This document shows positions 1 through 8,384 of a stretch of DNA of 48,688 nt, piece after piece. Source of the DNA: JAVBNT01 sp031551355 (GTDB lineage Bacteria; Vulcanimicrobiota; CADAWZ01). The notes under the pieces are model-generated. The model ran no database searches and was not told the DNA's origin. It worked only from the letters and a program-made list of their open reading frames with translations. Every line of letters begins with the position of its first letter. Within the stretch, counting starts at the first letter, position 1. The position numbers were made by a program, and so were the translations under genes. The DNA lies in assembly GCA_031551355.1 (NCBI GenBank), contig JAVBNT010000033.1, positions 1 to 48,688 on the forward strand. The letters run 5' to 3'.

Positions 1-211
1 ATGGCGAAAAATAGCTTGCTTTATAGCCTTTTGCTATTCTTTTCTTAATTTTTCACCATTTTTACAATTATATTTGAACCGGCCAAAGCCGGTTTTGCCG
101 GGCTAAGCCCGGTGACCGTTATCTTTTATTCCATGTAAAAGGGGCCGCCGTTATCACGACAGTCCCTTTTTCGTTTCAGTCGCGATGCTCCATCAACAGA
201 CTAAAGTTATA
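1..211. other. Intergenic stretch with two small GC-rich hairpins
   Basis: No convincing gene is visible in the first 295 bases apart from the end of the pilin gene. Two short perfect stem-loops lie side by side: arms 77-83/88-94 (loop CAAA) and arms 98-103/107-112 (loop TAA). They are followed by a weaker pairing of AAAGGG (near 138) with CCCTTT (near 172). They could be the 3' end of a transcript entering from the left or an unrecognised structured RNA. I could not match them to a known riboswitch. Confidence 0.3.
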
Positions 212-246
212 ATAAAAAAATCCCCAGATGAAATCTGGGGATTTTT
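212..246 (-). terminator. Rho-independent terminator of the pilin gene
   Basis: A perfect 10-bp stem (220-229 with 233-242) closes a three-base loop. Read on the minus strand it is followed by a run of T (complement of 212-219) and lies about 55 bases after the pilin stop codon. T residues also follow on the plus strand, so it may work in both directions. Confidence 0.85.
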
Positions 247-280
247 TCAAACACTCAAATTAGTTTACAAAACTATGTAG

Positions 281-310
281 GCATACTAAGGCATACTAAG
301 GCATACTAAT
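281..310. repeat. Three tandem copies of a 10-bp unit at the pilin 3' end
   Basis: The unit GCATACTAAG is repeated three times head to tail, with the last base changed in the third copy. The pilin reading frame runs into the repeat and stops inside it (stop at 298-296). As 10 is not a multiple of three, gain or loss of a copy could alter the last residues of the pilin or its stop. Confidence 0.85.
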
Positions 311-793
311 TTTTGTAGGTGCTGTATCACTGACTTTAGGAGCCATAAGACCGATTACTGAATCAAACTGCGGGAAGCCTGTCTGAACATCAGCAGCTTT
401 ATGGTTTGCTTTTGCACAATATACTCCGTAATAATCAGGATTACTTGTAGCTACATAGCTATAATCACCATTATTAACATTAGTAGTTGTTGGCGGAGCT
501 GTTCCGCTAGCCGGACATGCAGGTATAACTTTGAGATATACTGGATTTGCGTTGGTGCAGAGATCTGCTGACCAGCTAGTTGCTACAGGATATCTACCGT
601 TGTTATCGGTTGAATACATTTCACAAGCTGTTCCAATATTCTTTACGTTACTTTTGCAAGAAGTGACCTGACCCTGAGCACGAGCTTTCATAAAATTAGG
701 CACCAAAATGGCAGCCAAAATAGCGATAATAGCGATAACAATCATAAGCTCGATAAGGGTAAAACCTTTTCTGTTACGTCTTTCGATTTTCAT
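296..793 (-). CDS. Type IV major pilin / GspG-like pseudopilin
   Basis: Structural subunit of a type IV pilus or related filament, 165 residues. The class III signal is clear: a short basic leader ending in RKG, then FTLIELM and a hydrophobic helix (about residues 11-33) with the conserved Glu five residues after the cleavage site. PilD-type prepilin peptidase should cut after Gly10. The C-terminal domain has four cysteines that could form disulfides and is rich in Thr, Ser and Asn, as in the GspG-like pilins common in uncultured anaerobes. Translation starts 9 bases after an excellent AAGGAGGTGA ribosome-binding site. The gene has its own promoter and terminator, fitting high expression of a major pilin. 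Assembly genes pilC, pilT and pilB lie upstream on the same strand. Confidence 0.93.
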   Translation of the reverse strand: MKIERRNRKGFTLIELMIVIAIIAILAAILVPNFMKARAQGQVTSCKSNVKNIGTACEMYSTDNNGRYPVATSWSADLCTNANPVYLKVIPACPASGTAPPTTTNVNNGDYSYVATSNPDYYGVYCAKANHKAADVQTGFPQFDSVIGLMAPKVSDTAPTKISMP

Positions 794-840
794 TTACTAT
801 TTTCACCTCCTTCGTTTGTAGAATTCTTTTGACATTTCAA

Positions 841-869
841 ATTATAGCATAGCGCAGATCCAAAGTCAA
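841..869 (-). promoter_or_regulatory. Sigma70-type promoter of the pilin gene
   Basis: On the minus strand a TTGACT -35 box (complement of 864-869) and a perfect TATAAT -10 box (complement of 841-846) are separated by exactly 17 bases. The pilin start codon lies about 50 bases downstream. This is the best promoter match I found in the window. Confidence 0.85.
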
Positions 870-889
870 TCCATGCTAAAAATATTTTT

Positions 890-2116
890 TTAACTCATGC
901 TTCCGATAAGCTGATAGAGCGGCAGGAAGACCGAAACCACGATAAAACCGACTATTCCACCCATACCGACAATCATTATCGGTTCAAGCATCGACGTAAG
1001 CGATGAAAGCATATACTCCACTTCAGTATCGTAAAAATCAGCTATCTTTGATAACATGGCGTCAAGATTACCGGTTTCCTCGCCAACAGCTACCATCTGT
1101 GTAACCATGGGCGGGAACAATCCGCTGGCTCCAAGCGGCGAAGCAATACTCTCACCTTCTCTGATACTTTCACGGACTTTACCGACAGTCTGGGCTATAA
1201 TTTCATTACCGGAAGCCTTACCGACAATTTCAAGAGCCTGCATAATCGGCACACCGGAGCTCAAAAGCGTTCCGAGAGTACGGCAAAACCTTGAAATCGA
1301 CACTTTCTTATTCAGCAATCCGAATACCGGCACGTTCAACTTAAGAAGATCATACTGTTTTTTACCGGTAGGAGTTTTTACATAGCGGTTGAAGAACATT
1401 ATGGCAAGTATGGTTCCAATGATAATTATCGCAACGGCTCCCACATTCTGGAAGGCCTTTGTAATTCCCATCAAAATCTGCGTAGGCAGCGGCAGCGTAA
1501 GGTTCATTCCTTCAAACAGGGTAACGAATGTCGGCAAAATATATGTTACAAGAAAAATAACAATACCGACAGCAAGAACCAAAATGACAACCGGATAAGT
1601 CAAGGCCGCCTTAACTTTCTTCTTCAGGTTATAATCCTTCTCCATAAAGCCGGCAAGCCTGTCAAGAACTTCATCAAGCACACCGCCCATTTCACCGGCC
1701 TTAACCATACTTATATAAAGAGTACTAAAAACATCAGGATGCTTTGCCAGAGAATTGGAAAGCGTAGAGCCGCCTTCTACATCACGCCTTATCTGCACCA
1801 GCGTCTGCTGCAATTTTTTATCCTCAGTCTGTTCCGCAAGGATGTCAAGACAACGAACCATGGCCAGACCGGCATTGATCATTGTTGCAAACTGGCGGCT
1901 GAAAACCGTCAGGGCCTGCTCATCTACTTTACGCAGTCCCGACAGGGCTGAAGCAATACCGCCCTGAGCGGCGGCATCTGTCTTCTCCCTTATGTTAATA
2001 ACGGCATAACGGCTTTCCTGAAGCTTCTGCGTAGCAGTCTTTATATTTGGAGCTTCAATACGGTCCCTTTTCAGATTTCCATTAGCATCCTTCGCTTCAT
2101 ACATAAAAATAGGCAT
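890..2116 (-). CDS. pilC: Type IV pilus inner-membrane platform protein PilC (GspF family)
   Basis: Polytopic platform protein that links the PilB/PilT motors to the growing pilus, 408 residues. Two GspF repeats are visible: the first around residues 60-190 (FSRQFATMINAGLAM) and the second around 265-395 (ISRFCRTLGTLLSSGVP), each followed by hydrophobic segments (near 160-200, 215-240 and the C-terminus). The longer frame opens at 2137, but a GGAGG lies 7 bases before the ATG at 2116. The resulting start MPIFMYEAKD is typical of PilC, so 2116 is preferred. The gene stands between the pilin and a microprotein gene plus pilT and pilB, all on the same strand. Confidence 0.93.
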   Translation of the reverse strand: MPIFMYEAKDANGNLKRDRIEAPNIKTATQKLQESRYAVINIREKTDAAAQGGIASALSGLRKVDEQALTVFSRQFATMINAGLAMVRCLDILAEQTEDKKLQQTLVQIRRDVEGGSTLSNSLAKHPDVFSTLYISMVKAGEMGGVLDEVLDRLAGFMEKDYNLKKKVKAALTYPVVILVLAVGIVIFLVTYILPTFVTLFEGMNLTLPLPTQILMGITKAFQNVGAVAIIIIGTILAIMFFNRYVKTPTGKKQYDLLKLNVPVFGLLNKKVSISRFCRTLGTLLSSGVPIMQALEIVGKASGNEIIAQTVGKVRESIREGESIASPLGASGLFPPMVTQMVAVGEETGNLDAMLSKIADFYDTEVEYMLSSLTSMLEPIMIVGMGGIVGFIVVSVFLPLYQLIGSMS

Positions 2117-2191
2117 ACCTAAACCTCCGTCTGCCATTTAAATTACTAATGACATTCTTAAGAAAATTAATTAAATACGAAAAATAAATTC

Positions 2192-2272
2192 ATCAAAAAA
2201 AAATAAAATTCCTTCAAGCTGAGGACCGGCTGAAAAGCTTTTTAGGATAAAGCTTTCTCAAAACCGGTCCTC
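2192..2272 (-). terminator. Stem-loop terminator after the pilT/microprotein genes
   Basis: A 9-bp perfect outer stem (2221-2229 with 2264-2272) and an inner AAAGCT/AGCTTT stem form a large hairpin. On the minus strand it is followed by a T-rich stretch (complement of about 2192-2210). It separates the pilB-pilT-microprotein genes from pilC. Confidence 0.6.
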
Positions 2273-2288
2273 CCCCATAATAACCAAA

Positions 2289-2369
2289 CTATATTTTAGT
2301 TAGCTGAGCTACTACAAGAATTCCCAGTGGAACCAGCCACCACCAAATCGATCCGAAAAGACCTACCAT
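2289..2369 (-). CDS. 26-residue hydrophobic microprotein between pilT and pilC
   Basis: The reading frame encodes 26 residues, starting MVGLFGSIWWWLVPLGILVV and ending AQLTKI. It begins with ATG 7 bases after a very strong GGGAGGTG ribosome-binding site and ends in TAG, directly before the terminator hairpin. The product would be one transmembrane helix with a Trp triplet near its start. Position after pilT and before pilC, in the same direction, suggests a role at the pilus base or membrane, but this is inference. I recognise no family. The strong ribosome-binding site, full use of the space and fitting terminator argue that it is real. Confidence 0.6.
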   Translation of the reverse strand: MVGLFGSIWWWLVPLGILVVAQLTKI

Positions 2370-2409
2370 AAAAACACCTCCCTTTCTTTTTTATATATTT
2401 CTATTAAAT

Positions 2410-3519
2410 CTATCTCTTTTTCATTGCCGACGAACCGGGAACAGGGGCATTATCCAGCATTCTCCTTAGCTCTTCAGCATGTCCCGTGTGATTCATTGCA
2501 TCATCTTCAGTTATCTGCTTGGAAGAGTAAAGTTCAAACAATGCCTGCTCCATAGTTTTCATCCCGAATTTTGACCCTGTCTGGATAGTATTATAAAGCT
2601 GATGTGATTTTCCCTCTCTGATCAGGGAACGCACGGCCGGAGTCACAACCATTATTTCTATAGCCGGAACTCTTCCGACTCCGCTCGCATGCGGAATCAG
2701 CTGTTGCGAAAAAACCGCTTCCAGAACGCTTGCAAGCTGAATTCTTGTCTGCTGCTGCTGATGAGGCGGAAAAACATCAACAATTCGATCAACGGTCTGC
2801 GACGCGTCTGATGTGTGCAGCGTCGAAAAGACAAGGTGACCTGTCTCTGCCGCAACCAGCGTTCCGGCGATTGTATCAATATCCCTCATCTCGCCAACAA
2901 GAATAACATCGGGATCTTCCCTTAACGTTCCGCGCAGAGCATTGCCCCAGCTCTGCGTATCCTGCCAAAGTTCTCTTTGGTTGACCATGGCTTTTTTATG
3001 CGGGTGTATATATTCGATAGGATCCTCAATTGTAATTATATGTGAATTCTTATCGGTATTGATCATATCAATCATGCATGCAATAGTCGTTGACTTTCCC
3101 ACACCGGTAGCACCTGTCACAAGAACAAGACCATGCGGTTTCATAACCACACTTTCAACGATATCCGGAAGATTCAACTCATTTTTAGATGGGACAGTAC
3201 TGGAGATTGCACGCAAAGAAGCTCCGACAACTCCCCTCTGACGAAAGACGTTTACTCTGAAACGTCCAAAGCCCCTGACTCCATGCGAACAGTCAAGTTC
3301 CCATGTCTTTTCAAATTTTTCCTTTTGTTTATCGTTAAGTATACTATAGACCAGTCTTTTTGTGTCATCAGGCATTAACCGGTTAAACTCTGTGGGAACA
3401 AGTTTTCCCGACAGACGGAGCATCGGAGGAAGCCCGACCGTCAGATGCAAGTCAGAGGCCTTTCTTTCAACTGTAATTCTAAGCAATTCATCCATAGTAA
3501 CTTTTAAAGAATCTGCCAT
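2410..3519 (-). CDS. pilT: Type IV pilus retraction ATPase PilT
   Basis: Hexameric cytoplasmic ATPase that powers pilus disassembly (twitching), 369 residues. Visible are the PilT N-terminal domain (LLRITVERKASDLHLTVGLPP), a Walker A loop GATGVGKSTT, the Asp box (IITIEDPIEY), Walker B (VILVGEMRD) and the His box (GHLVFSTLHT). The Walker A loop differs from the usual GPTGSGKSTT but keeps the essential GKS/T. The start is supported by GGAG 8 bases upstream. It lies 15 bases after pilB, so both are likely cotranscribed. A second, PilU-like paralogue is at 33928-35022. Confidence 0.93.
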   Translation of the reverse strand: MADSLKVTMDELLRITVERKASDLHLTVGLPPMLRLSGKLVPTEFNRLMPDDTKRLVYSILNDKQKEKFEKTWELDCSHGVRGFGRFRVNVFRQRGVVGASLRAISSTVPSKNELNLPDIVESVVMKPHGLVLVTGATGVGKSTTIACMIDMINTDKNSHIITIEDPIEYIHPHKKAMVNQRELWQDTQSWGNALRGTLREDPDVILVGEMRDIDTIAGTLVAAETGHLVFSTLHTSDASQTVDRIVDVFPPHQQQQTRIQLASVLEAVFSQQLIPHASGVGRVPAIEIMVVTPAVRSLIREGKSHQLYNTIQTGSKFGMKTMEQALFELYSSKQITEDDAMNHTGHAEELRRMLDNAPVPGSSAMKKR

Positions 3520-3534
3520 AAGTAAAACTCCTTC

Positions 3535-5265
3535 TTAAATCTCCTGACCTTCGATGAATACAACTCTAAGGCATTCTTCAATAGTAGTTGTGCCATCCAA
3601 AACTTTTCTAAGACCGTCATCAGGCATGGTTTTCATACCTTCTTCAATAGCACACTGACGAATCTCTGCCGTTGAGGCTCTTTGTAATATAAGCGATCTC
3701 AGCCGGTCTGAGACCATCAAAAGCTCGTGAATACCGGTTCTGCCCTTATAGCCCGACATTTTGCAATTGTCACAGCCGCGGCCGCGATAGAAAGTAATTT
3801 CGGAATCCGTATAAGCGGCAAGACCAAATTTACGTATCGACTCCATTGGAGGCACATAGGATTCCTTGCAGTTGGGACAAATACAACGGGCAAGTCTTTG
3901 TGCAAGCACACAAATAATGGAGGACGAACAAAGGAATGGTTCTATTCCCATTTCAGTAAGACGCGTAATGGCACCCGGCGAATCATTTGTGTGAAGAGTT
4001 GACAGCACAAGGTGTCCCGTAAGAGCAGCTTCAACGGCAATCTGCGCCGTTTCGCCGTCACGAATCTCACCGACCATTATGATATCAGGATCTTGACGAA
4101 GGAAGGCACGGAGGGCACCGGCAAAGGTAAGCCCTGCTTTGACGTTTTGCTGAACCTGGTTGATACCCTGAATCTGATACTCAACAGGATCTTCAACGGT
4201 CATAATATTGACACCGACTTTATTAACTCTGTTCAAAACCGAATAAAGACTTGTTGACTTACCCGAACCGGTGGGTCCCGTAACAAGAACCATGCCGTAC
4301 GGTTTATCAACCATATTTTCAAGATTCTGCTGAATCTCCGGATAAAATCCAAGCTTATTCAAACCAAGCATGACGGAACCCTTGTCAAGGATTCTCATAA
4401 CAACCTTTTCACCGTGAACGCATGGAACCGTTGACACACGCAAATCATACTCGCGGTTATCATGCTTTAAGTGAATCTTTCCATCCTGAGGAATCCTTCG
4501 TTCGGCGATATCAAGGTTGGACATAATTTTAATACGTGAGACCATCGGCGCCTGAATGTGCTTCGGCGGCTGCATGACTTCATGCAAAACACCGTCAACA
4601 CGGTAACGGACCCTTACCGAACGGGCCTCGGGTTCTATATGGATATCCGAAGACTTATCATTAATAGCCTGCGAGATAATCAGATTAACAACACGGACAA
4701 TCGGTGCTTCATCAACAAGTTCCTTAAGTTTGTCCAGAGAAATTTCCTCATCTGTTGCATCGTCCACATCCATATCGCCGAATTCAGAGGCGCTGATATC
4801 CTTAACCGTCTCCTCCACTTCAGCAAGTCCCATTGAACCGAACTGGCGGCCGATGGCTTTCATAATTGATTCTTCCGTGGAAATAACAGGATCAATGTCA
4901 AAACCGGTTATAAGCCTAATATCATCAATGGCAAGAATATTCAAAGGATCTACCATTGCCAATGTCAGCTTATTATCTTTTTGAGCAATAGGTATAACAT
5001 TATACCGCTGTGCAAGATGCTCCGGAACAGAACGTGCCAACTCAGGATCTATATCAATTTCATCAAGGTCCACAAACGGTACACCCATCTGCATTCCGAC
5101 CATTTCCGTGATATCTTTTTCAGTAACAAAGCCCATATTGATTAGGACTTTCTGTACGGTATCCCCCAGTTTACCGGCCTGATCCATCGCTTTCGCAAGC
5201 TGCCTTTCGGTAACAAGGCCGTTTTCCACCAACAATTCACCTATTTCTTTTCTGCGAAGACTCAT
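3535..5265 (-). CDS. pilB: Type IV pilus extension ATPase PilB (GspE family)
   Basis: ATPase that drives pilin polymerisation, 576 residues. The N-terminal part holds GspE/MshE-N-like modules (GELLVENGLVTERQL; VPFVDLDEIDIDPELA), which in some homologues bind c-di-GMP. The motor domain has Walker A GPTGSGKSTS, the Asp box (MTVEDPVEY), Walker B (IIMVGEIRD) and His box (LVLSTLHTND). A zinc-binding tetracysteine (CPNC about 40 residues before CDNC) lies near the C-terminus, typical of PilB/GspE. It is the first gene of the pilB-pilT-microprotein group. No strong ribosome-binding site is seen before the ATG. Confidence 0.94.
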   Translation of the reverse strand: MSLRRKEIGELLVENGLVTERQLAKAMDQAGKLGDTVQKVLINMGFVTEKDITEMVGMQMGVPFVDLDEIDIDPELARSVPEHLAQRYNVIPIAQKDNKLTLAMVDPLNILAIDDIRLITGFDIDPVISTEESIMKAIGRQFGSMGLAEVEETVKDISASEFGDMDVDDATDEEISLDKLKELVDEAPIVRVVNLIISQAINDKSSDIHIEPEARSVRVRYRVDGVLHEVMQPPKHIQAPMVSRIKIMSNLDIAERRIPQDGKIHLKHDNREYDLRVSTVPCVHGEKVVMRILDKGSVMLGLNKLGFYPEIQQNLENMVDKPYGMVLVTGPTGSGKSTSLYSVLNRVNKVGVNIMTVEDPVEYQIQGINQVQQNVKAGLTFAGALRAFLRQDPDIIMVGEIRDGETAQIAVEAALTGHLVLSTLHTNDSPGAITRLTEMGIEPFLCSSSIICVLAQRLARCICPNCKESYVPPMESIRKFGLAAYTDSEITFYRGRGCDNCKMSGYKGRTGIHELLMVSDRLRSLILQRASTAEIRQCAIEEGMKTMPDDGLRKVLDGTTTIEECLRVVFIEGQEI

Positions 5266-5401
5266 TATTGCACCAACTCACTATGTCATAATTATTTTTT
5301 TAAAAATATAATAAAACAAAGATTCAATCAATAAAAGACAGCCCTTTCAGGGCATACAAATCCACAATTAAACTCTTTTCCACAACAAACCAACATTTCC
5401 T

Positions 5402-5956
5402 TCATGAGTCGCTTTGCTTTTTTATGACATCGGCATCTGAAAAATATTTTAACAGACCCTTTTTTCTCATAACGGAAAGAATTATCTTTTCTGCCGTTCT
5501 CTGTAATAGTGTCGCGTAGAATTCCCTTTTATCTATCGGAGGTACAAGAATAGTCAAAAAACCAATTCTGTTTCCCCCATAAACATCGGTAAAAACCTGA
5601 TCCCCTATGACGGCTGTCTGGGATATCTGACTGCCGAGAATTTTCACCGCATCTATAAACGCCTTTTTCCTGGGCTTAACAGCTTTGAAAATAAACGGAA
5701 TCTCAAGGAGTTCTCCAAAATATCTAACCCTGTTTTTAAACATGCAGTTTGATACTATGCACATCTTAAAACCGGTCTGTTTTGCTTTTTTAAGCCAGTC
5801 AACAACCGAATCCTTTATATCTTTTGAACGCCATCCCACAAGTGTATTGTCCAAATCAAATATTAATGAGTCATACCCCATAGCCTTCAAGTGCTCCAGG
5901 TTTATGTCCTCTACTCTATTTATCAAAAAGTCAGGCTGCAGATTTCTAAAATTCAA
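5402..5956 (-). CDS. YqeG-family HAD phosphatase
   Basis: Haloacid-dehalogenase-type phosphatase of 184 residues. The nucleophile motif is FDLDNTLVGW, with the Thr/Ser motif in IVSNC, a lysine near AVKPRKKAF and the final acidic motif VIGDQVFTDVYGG. Members of this family (YqeG; yeast GEP4) act on phosphatidylglycerophosphate or related phosphate esters; the substrate here is not known. The start is TTG, chosen because a G-rich ribosome-binding site lies just before it. It follows udk with an 8-base gap and is likely cotranscribed. A short GCCCT/AGGGC hairpin at 5341-5353 may end the transcript. Confidence 0.85.
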   Translation of the reverse strand: MNFRNLQPDFLINRVEDINLEHLKAMGYDSLIFDLDNTLVGWRSKDIKDSVVDWLKKAKQTGFKMCIVSNCMFKNRVRYFGELLEIPFIFKAVKPRKKAFIDAVKILGSQISQTAVIGDQVFTDVYGGNRIGFLTILVPPIDKREFYATLLQRTAEKIILSVMRKKGLLKYFSDADVIKKQSDS

Positions 5957-5964
5957 GCGCCCCC

Positions 5965-6588
5965 CTAAATTCCCATCAGCAGGGAACGTATTTTTGTCGC
6001 AATAAGATCTATCGCAACTTCATTTTGTCCACCCTCAGGAACAATAACATCAGCATAACGCTTTGTAGGTTCAACAAACTGCATATGCATCGGACGCACA
6101 ACATTCATATATTGCTCAATAACGCTTTCCACAGAACGCCCTCTCTCCATTATGTCTCTTTTAAGACGCCTGATAAATCTTTCATCGGCATCAGTATCCA
6201 CAAAAATCTTTATATCAAGCAAATCCCTTACCCTTACATCATCAAGAACAAGAATTCCCTCAACAATCAATATTTCCCTTGGTTCTATATGAATAAATTC
6301 TTTCTGACGGGTATAGGTTATATATGAATAAACAGGCAAATCAACAGCCTCTCCCCGAGAAAGAGATTCTATATGCTCAATAAGAAGATCATTATCAAAA
6401 GCAAGAGGATGATCGTAGTTTATTTTTTTGCGTTCTTCCCATGGTAAATGACTCTGATCTTTATAATAGGCATCCTGAGGGAGCATTATAACCTGATCCT
6501 CTGTAAAACTGTTGACTATTCTCTTTACAACAGTCGTCTTTCCCGAACCGGTACCTCCGGCGATACCTATAACAGTATTTTTCTTCAC
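5965..6588 (-). CDS. udk: Uridine kinase
   Basis: Phosphorylates uridine and cytidine to UMP and CMP (pyrimidine salvage), 207 residues, the usual length. Walker A is GGTGSGKTTV (residues 11-20); the nucleoside-binding DAYY, the YDHPLAFD segment, the VEGILVL strand and the RRLKRDIMERGR lid region are all present. The start is GTG behind a strong GGGAGG site. In many Firmicutes udk sits with ruvX, mltG and greA; here it follows the shortened mltG-like gene and ruvX, so the ancestral order is visible. Confidence 0.95.
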   Translation of the reverse strand: MKKNTVIGIAGGTGSGKTTVVKRIVNSFTEDQVIMLPQDAYYKDQSHLPWEERKKINYDHPLAFDNDLLIEHIESLSRGEAVDLPVYSYITYTRQKEFIHIEPREILIVEGILVLDDVRVRDLLDIKIFVDTDADERFIRRLKRDIMERGRSVESVIEQYMNVVRPMHMQFVEPTKRYADVIVPEGGQNEVAIDLIATKIRSLLMGI

Positions 6589-6638
6589 AAAAACCTCCCC
6601 CCATCACCAAATCAAACTAATTTGATTTTATAAAAGAC

Positions 6639-6680
6639 TTCATCATTGTGATGAAAATACCCTTTCATCACAATGATGAA
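6639..6680. repeat. Perfect 18-bp inverted repeat, each arm itself palindromic
   Basis: Arms 6639-6656 and 6663-6680 are exact reverse complements around the loop ATACCC. Each arm also contains TTCATCA-TTG-TGATGAA, so each can fold by itself. It lies between the mltG-like gene and udk on the minus strand. It may end or process the upstream transcript or be an operator for udk; there is no proper T-run directly after it. Confidence 0.7.
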
Positions 6681-6793
6681 CACCCGTTTTTTAAATCCAG
6701 GCCAACGACACCGGTTATGACGCCATTCGCAACGGATGCTCTACCATATACAACGCAGCTATGCCGATAAAACAGGTTATAAAAATACACTTT

Positions 6794-7132
6794 TCACTGC
6801 TGCCGCCCCTGTTGTCGGTCTCCCTTTAACAAAGCCCTGAGAATATAAACAGGCGACATTGACTGTGAAAGGTTATATTCCCCGCTCTTTATAGATGAAG
6901 AACGTCCCGACATAAAGACCAGAAGACGGAAAACGGTCTTATTCCTTATCAATTGAGACTGCTCAAGATTACCGGCAATTTTGCCGACACTGTCTCCTTC
7001 TTTTACTGTGAACTTTTTAATCAGAAACGATGAAGAATCATAGGGAGCAGAAACAGCACTGGCAAATATCAGACCTGCTATACAAATGACAAGCATTACT
7101 GCTGCTAAAACCCGCAAAACTTTTATAAACAT
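6794..7132 (-). CDS. Shortened MltG-like protein (N-terminal part only)
   Basis: 112 residues: a basic start, a transmembrane helix (about 8-28) and a LysM-like segment (FTVKEGDSVGKIAGNLEQSQLI ... FRLLVFMSG ... IKSGEYNLSQSMS) matching the first subdomain of endolytic murein transglycosylase MltG (YceG). Full-length MltG has about 330 residues; the catalytic domain with its Glu is absent, and fewer than 210 bases remain before udk, so it was lost rather than frameshifted. The reading frame is intact and has an AAGGA site 7 bases before ATG. Its position between ruvX and udk is the conserved mltG place. It may be a degraded gene or a membrane adaptor without lytic activity. Confidence 0.7.
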   Translation of the reverse strand: MFIKVLRVLAAVMLVICIAGLIFASAVSAPYDSSSFLIKKFTVKEGDSVGKIAGNLEQSQLIRNKTVFRLLVFMSGRSSSIKSGEYNLSQSMSPVYILRALLKGDRQQGRQQ

Positions 7133-7155
7133 AAAAAATTCCTTAAAAGCCCTGG

Positions 7156-7569
7156 CTATCTGCGCTGCAAAAATTGCTGTAAAATAATCGAAGCAGCTAT
7201 TTTGTCATTTACAGCCTTTCTTTTTTCCCTTGAAACACCGGCATCAATTAAAACCCTTTCAGCCTCTTTTGACGTCAGTCTTTCATCGACTTCCGTTACC
7301 GGCAGACCGAACATAGAAGCTATTTCCCTGCCATATTCAATACAATACTGAGCTTGAGGGCCTATCGTACCGTCCATATTTCTGGGAACACCGATAACAA
7401 CATGACCAACATCGTTTTCCGACAGAAGTTCACCAATCTTAGCAAGTGTCTTCCTCCTGGCTCTGACCTCAATATAACCGAGAGGGTTAGCAGTTATTCC
7501 CAATGGATCACTGACGGCAACACCAATCTTCTTCATCCCTATATCAAAAGCCATAACTCTCTTATTCAT
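7156..7569 (-). CDS. ruvX: Putative pre-16S rRNA nuclease / Holliday junction resolvase YqgF
   Basis: RNase H-fold protein of 137 residues acting in 16S rRNA 5'-end maturation in E. coli (YqgF) and as a resolvase in other species. Motifs: MAFDIGMKKIGVAVSD (first catalytic Asp), VVIGVPRNMDG, VTEVDERLTSKEAER and a final NDKIAASIILQQFL. A longer frame starts at 7584 (MRRCF), but the GGCGGTG there overlaps the proper ribosome-binding position for the ATG at 7569, which gives the standard start MNKRVMAFDIG. It is followed after 23 bases by the mltG-like gene. Confidence 0.9.
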   Translation of the reverse strand: MNKRVMAFDIGMKKIGVAVSDPLGITANPLGYIEVRARRKTLAKIGELLSENDVGHVVIGVPRNMDGTIGPQAQYCIEYGREIASMFGLPVTEVDERLTSKEAERVLIDAGVSREKRKAVNDKIAASIILQQFLQRR

Positions 7570-7605
7570 AAAACACCGCCGCATAAATAAAAATCAGGTA
7601 AACAC

Positions 7606-8358
7606 TCAGCAAAGCCCGGAAGATTCTCCGCAAAGACTCTTTTCGAAAGAAGAGGAAAAAAGTTTTACTCCGGCATGCAACTCAAGATATTTTTCAAAAA
7701 CCTGTCTGACCTCAAGATGAATTTTCTGATTGAAATGCCTGCTCTTCAAAGTTTCCAGCGAAAATCTGGAAATTTCGTTAATCAGCACCAGTCCCTCGGC
7801 ATTTCCGTATGCAAAAACAGAGGGAGTACATTTCCGGCAAAGCATACCTCCGGCCAAAGGGTCAAAATAACAAAGTCCGGAAACACATCCGCATCCGGCA
7901 CAAAAAGTGGCGGAAGGAGCCAAACCGCAATTTTTCATAAAAAAATAAAGTGAAACAGGGATTAAAAGTGAATTTGGTTCACCGGACTCCACCTTTTTTA
8001 AAATCTTCTTCATAAAATCATAGCTTTTTCTGTCAGGACTCATAAAAGGAAGTAAATGGTCGCACAATTCCAAAAAATAAAAACCACAGGAAAGGCTGTC
8101 CAAATTTAACCTAATCCCATGGTGATAGTCCGTTACATCAACCTGATAAAAAAGATCGAAATTCTTACCTGAGGAAAAAAGTGCCGTAATCTCTGAAAAA
8201 GGCTCCAGACGTCCTACAAAAGGACTACTCATTTTTCTGGAACCCTTGGCAAAAGCTTTCATTTTTCCGCAATCTTCAGAGAGCAGATGAAAAATCTCAT
8301 CATACTCTCCGAACTGATATTTCTTTAAAACTATAGCAGATGTTTTAAATAAAGGCAT
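7606..8358 (-). CDS. recO: DNA repair protein RecO
   Basis: Recombination mediator that helps RecA replace SSB (RecFOR pathway), 250 residues. The N-terminal OB fold begins typically (FKTSAIVLKKYQFGEYDEIFHLLSEDCGKMKAFAKGSR is spread over residues 4-42). The C-terminal part has the zinc-binding cysteines CAGCGC ... CRKC (about residues 147-180). It lies only 26 bases after the BMC gene deoC, without a visible terminator, so transcription from the microcompartment operon may run into recO-ruvX. Confidence 0.9.
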   Translation of the reverse strand: MPLFKTSAIVLKKYQFGEYDEIFHLLSEDCGKMKAFAKGSRKMSSPFVGRLEPFSEITALFSSGKNFDLFYQVDVTDYHHGIRLNLDSLSCGFYFLELCDHLLPFMSPDRKSYDFMKKILKKVESGEPNSLLIPVSLYFFMKNCGLAPSATFCAGCGCVSGLCYFDPLAGGMLCRKCTPSVFAYGNAEGLVLINEISRFSLETLKSRHFNQKIHLEVRQVFEKYLELHAGVKLFSSSFEKSLCGESSGLC

Positions 8359-8384
8359 TAAAATTTCTTAGCTTTCAAAGAGCT

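Noticed and set aside
61..180. Possible riboswitch (c-di-GMP or cobalamin type)
   Set aside because: Two hairpins are present, but the conserved core of these classes could not be found on either strand.
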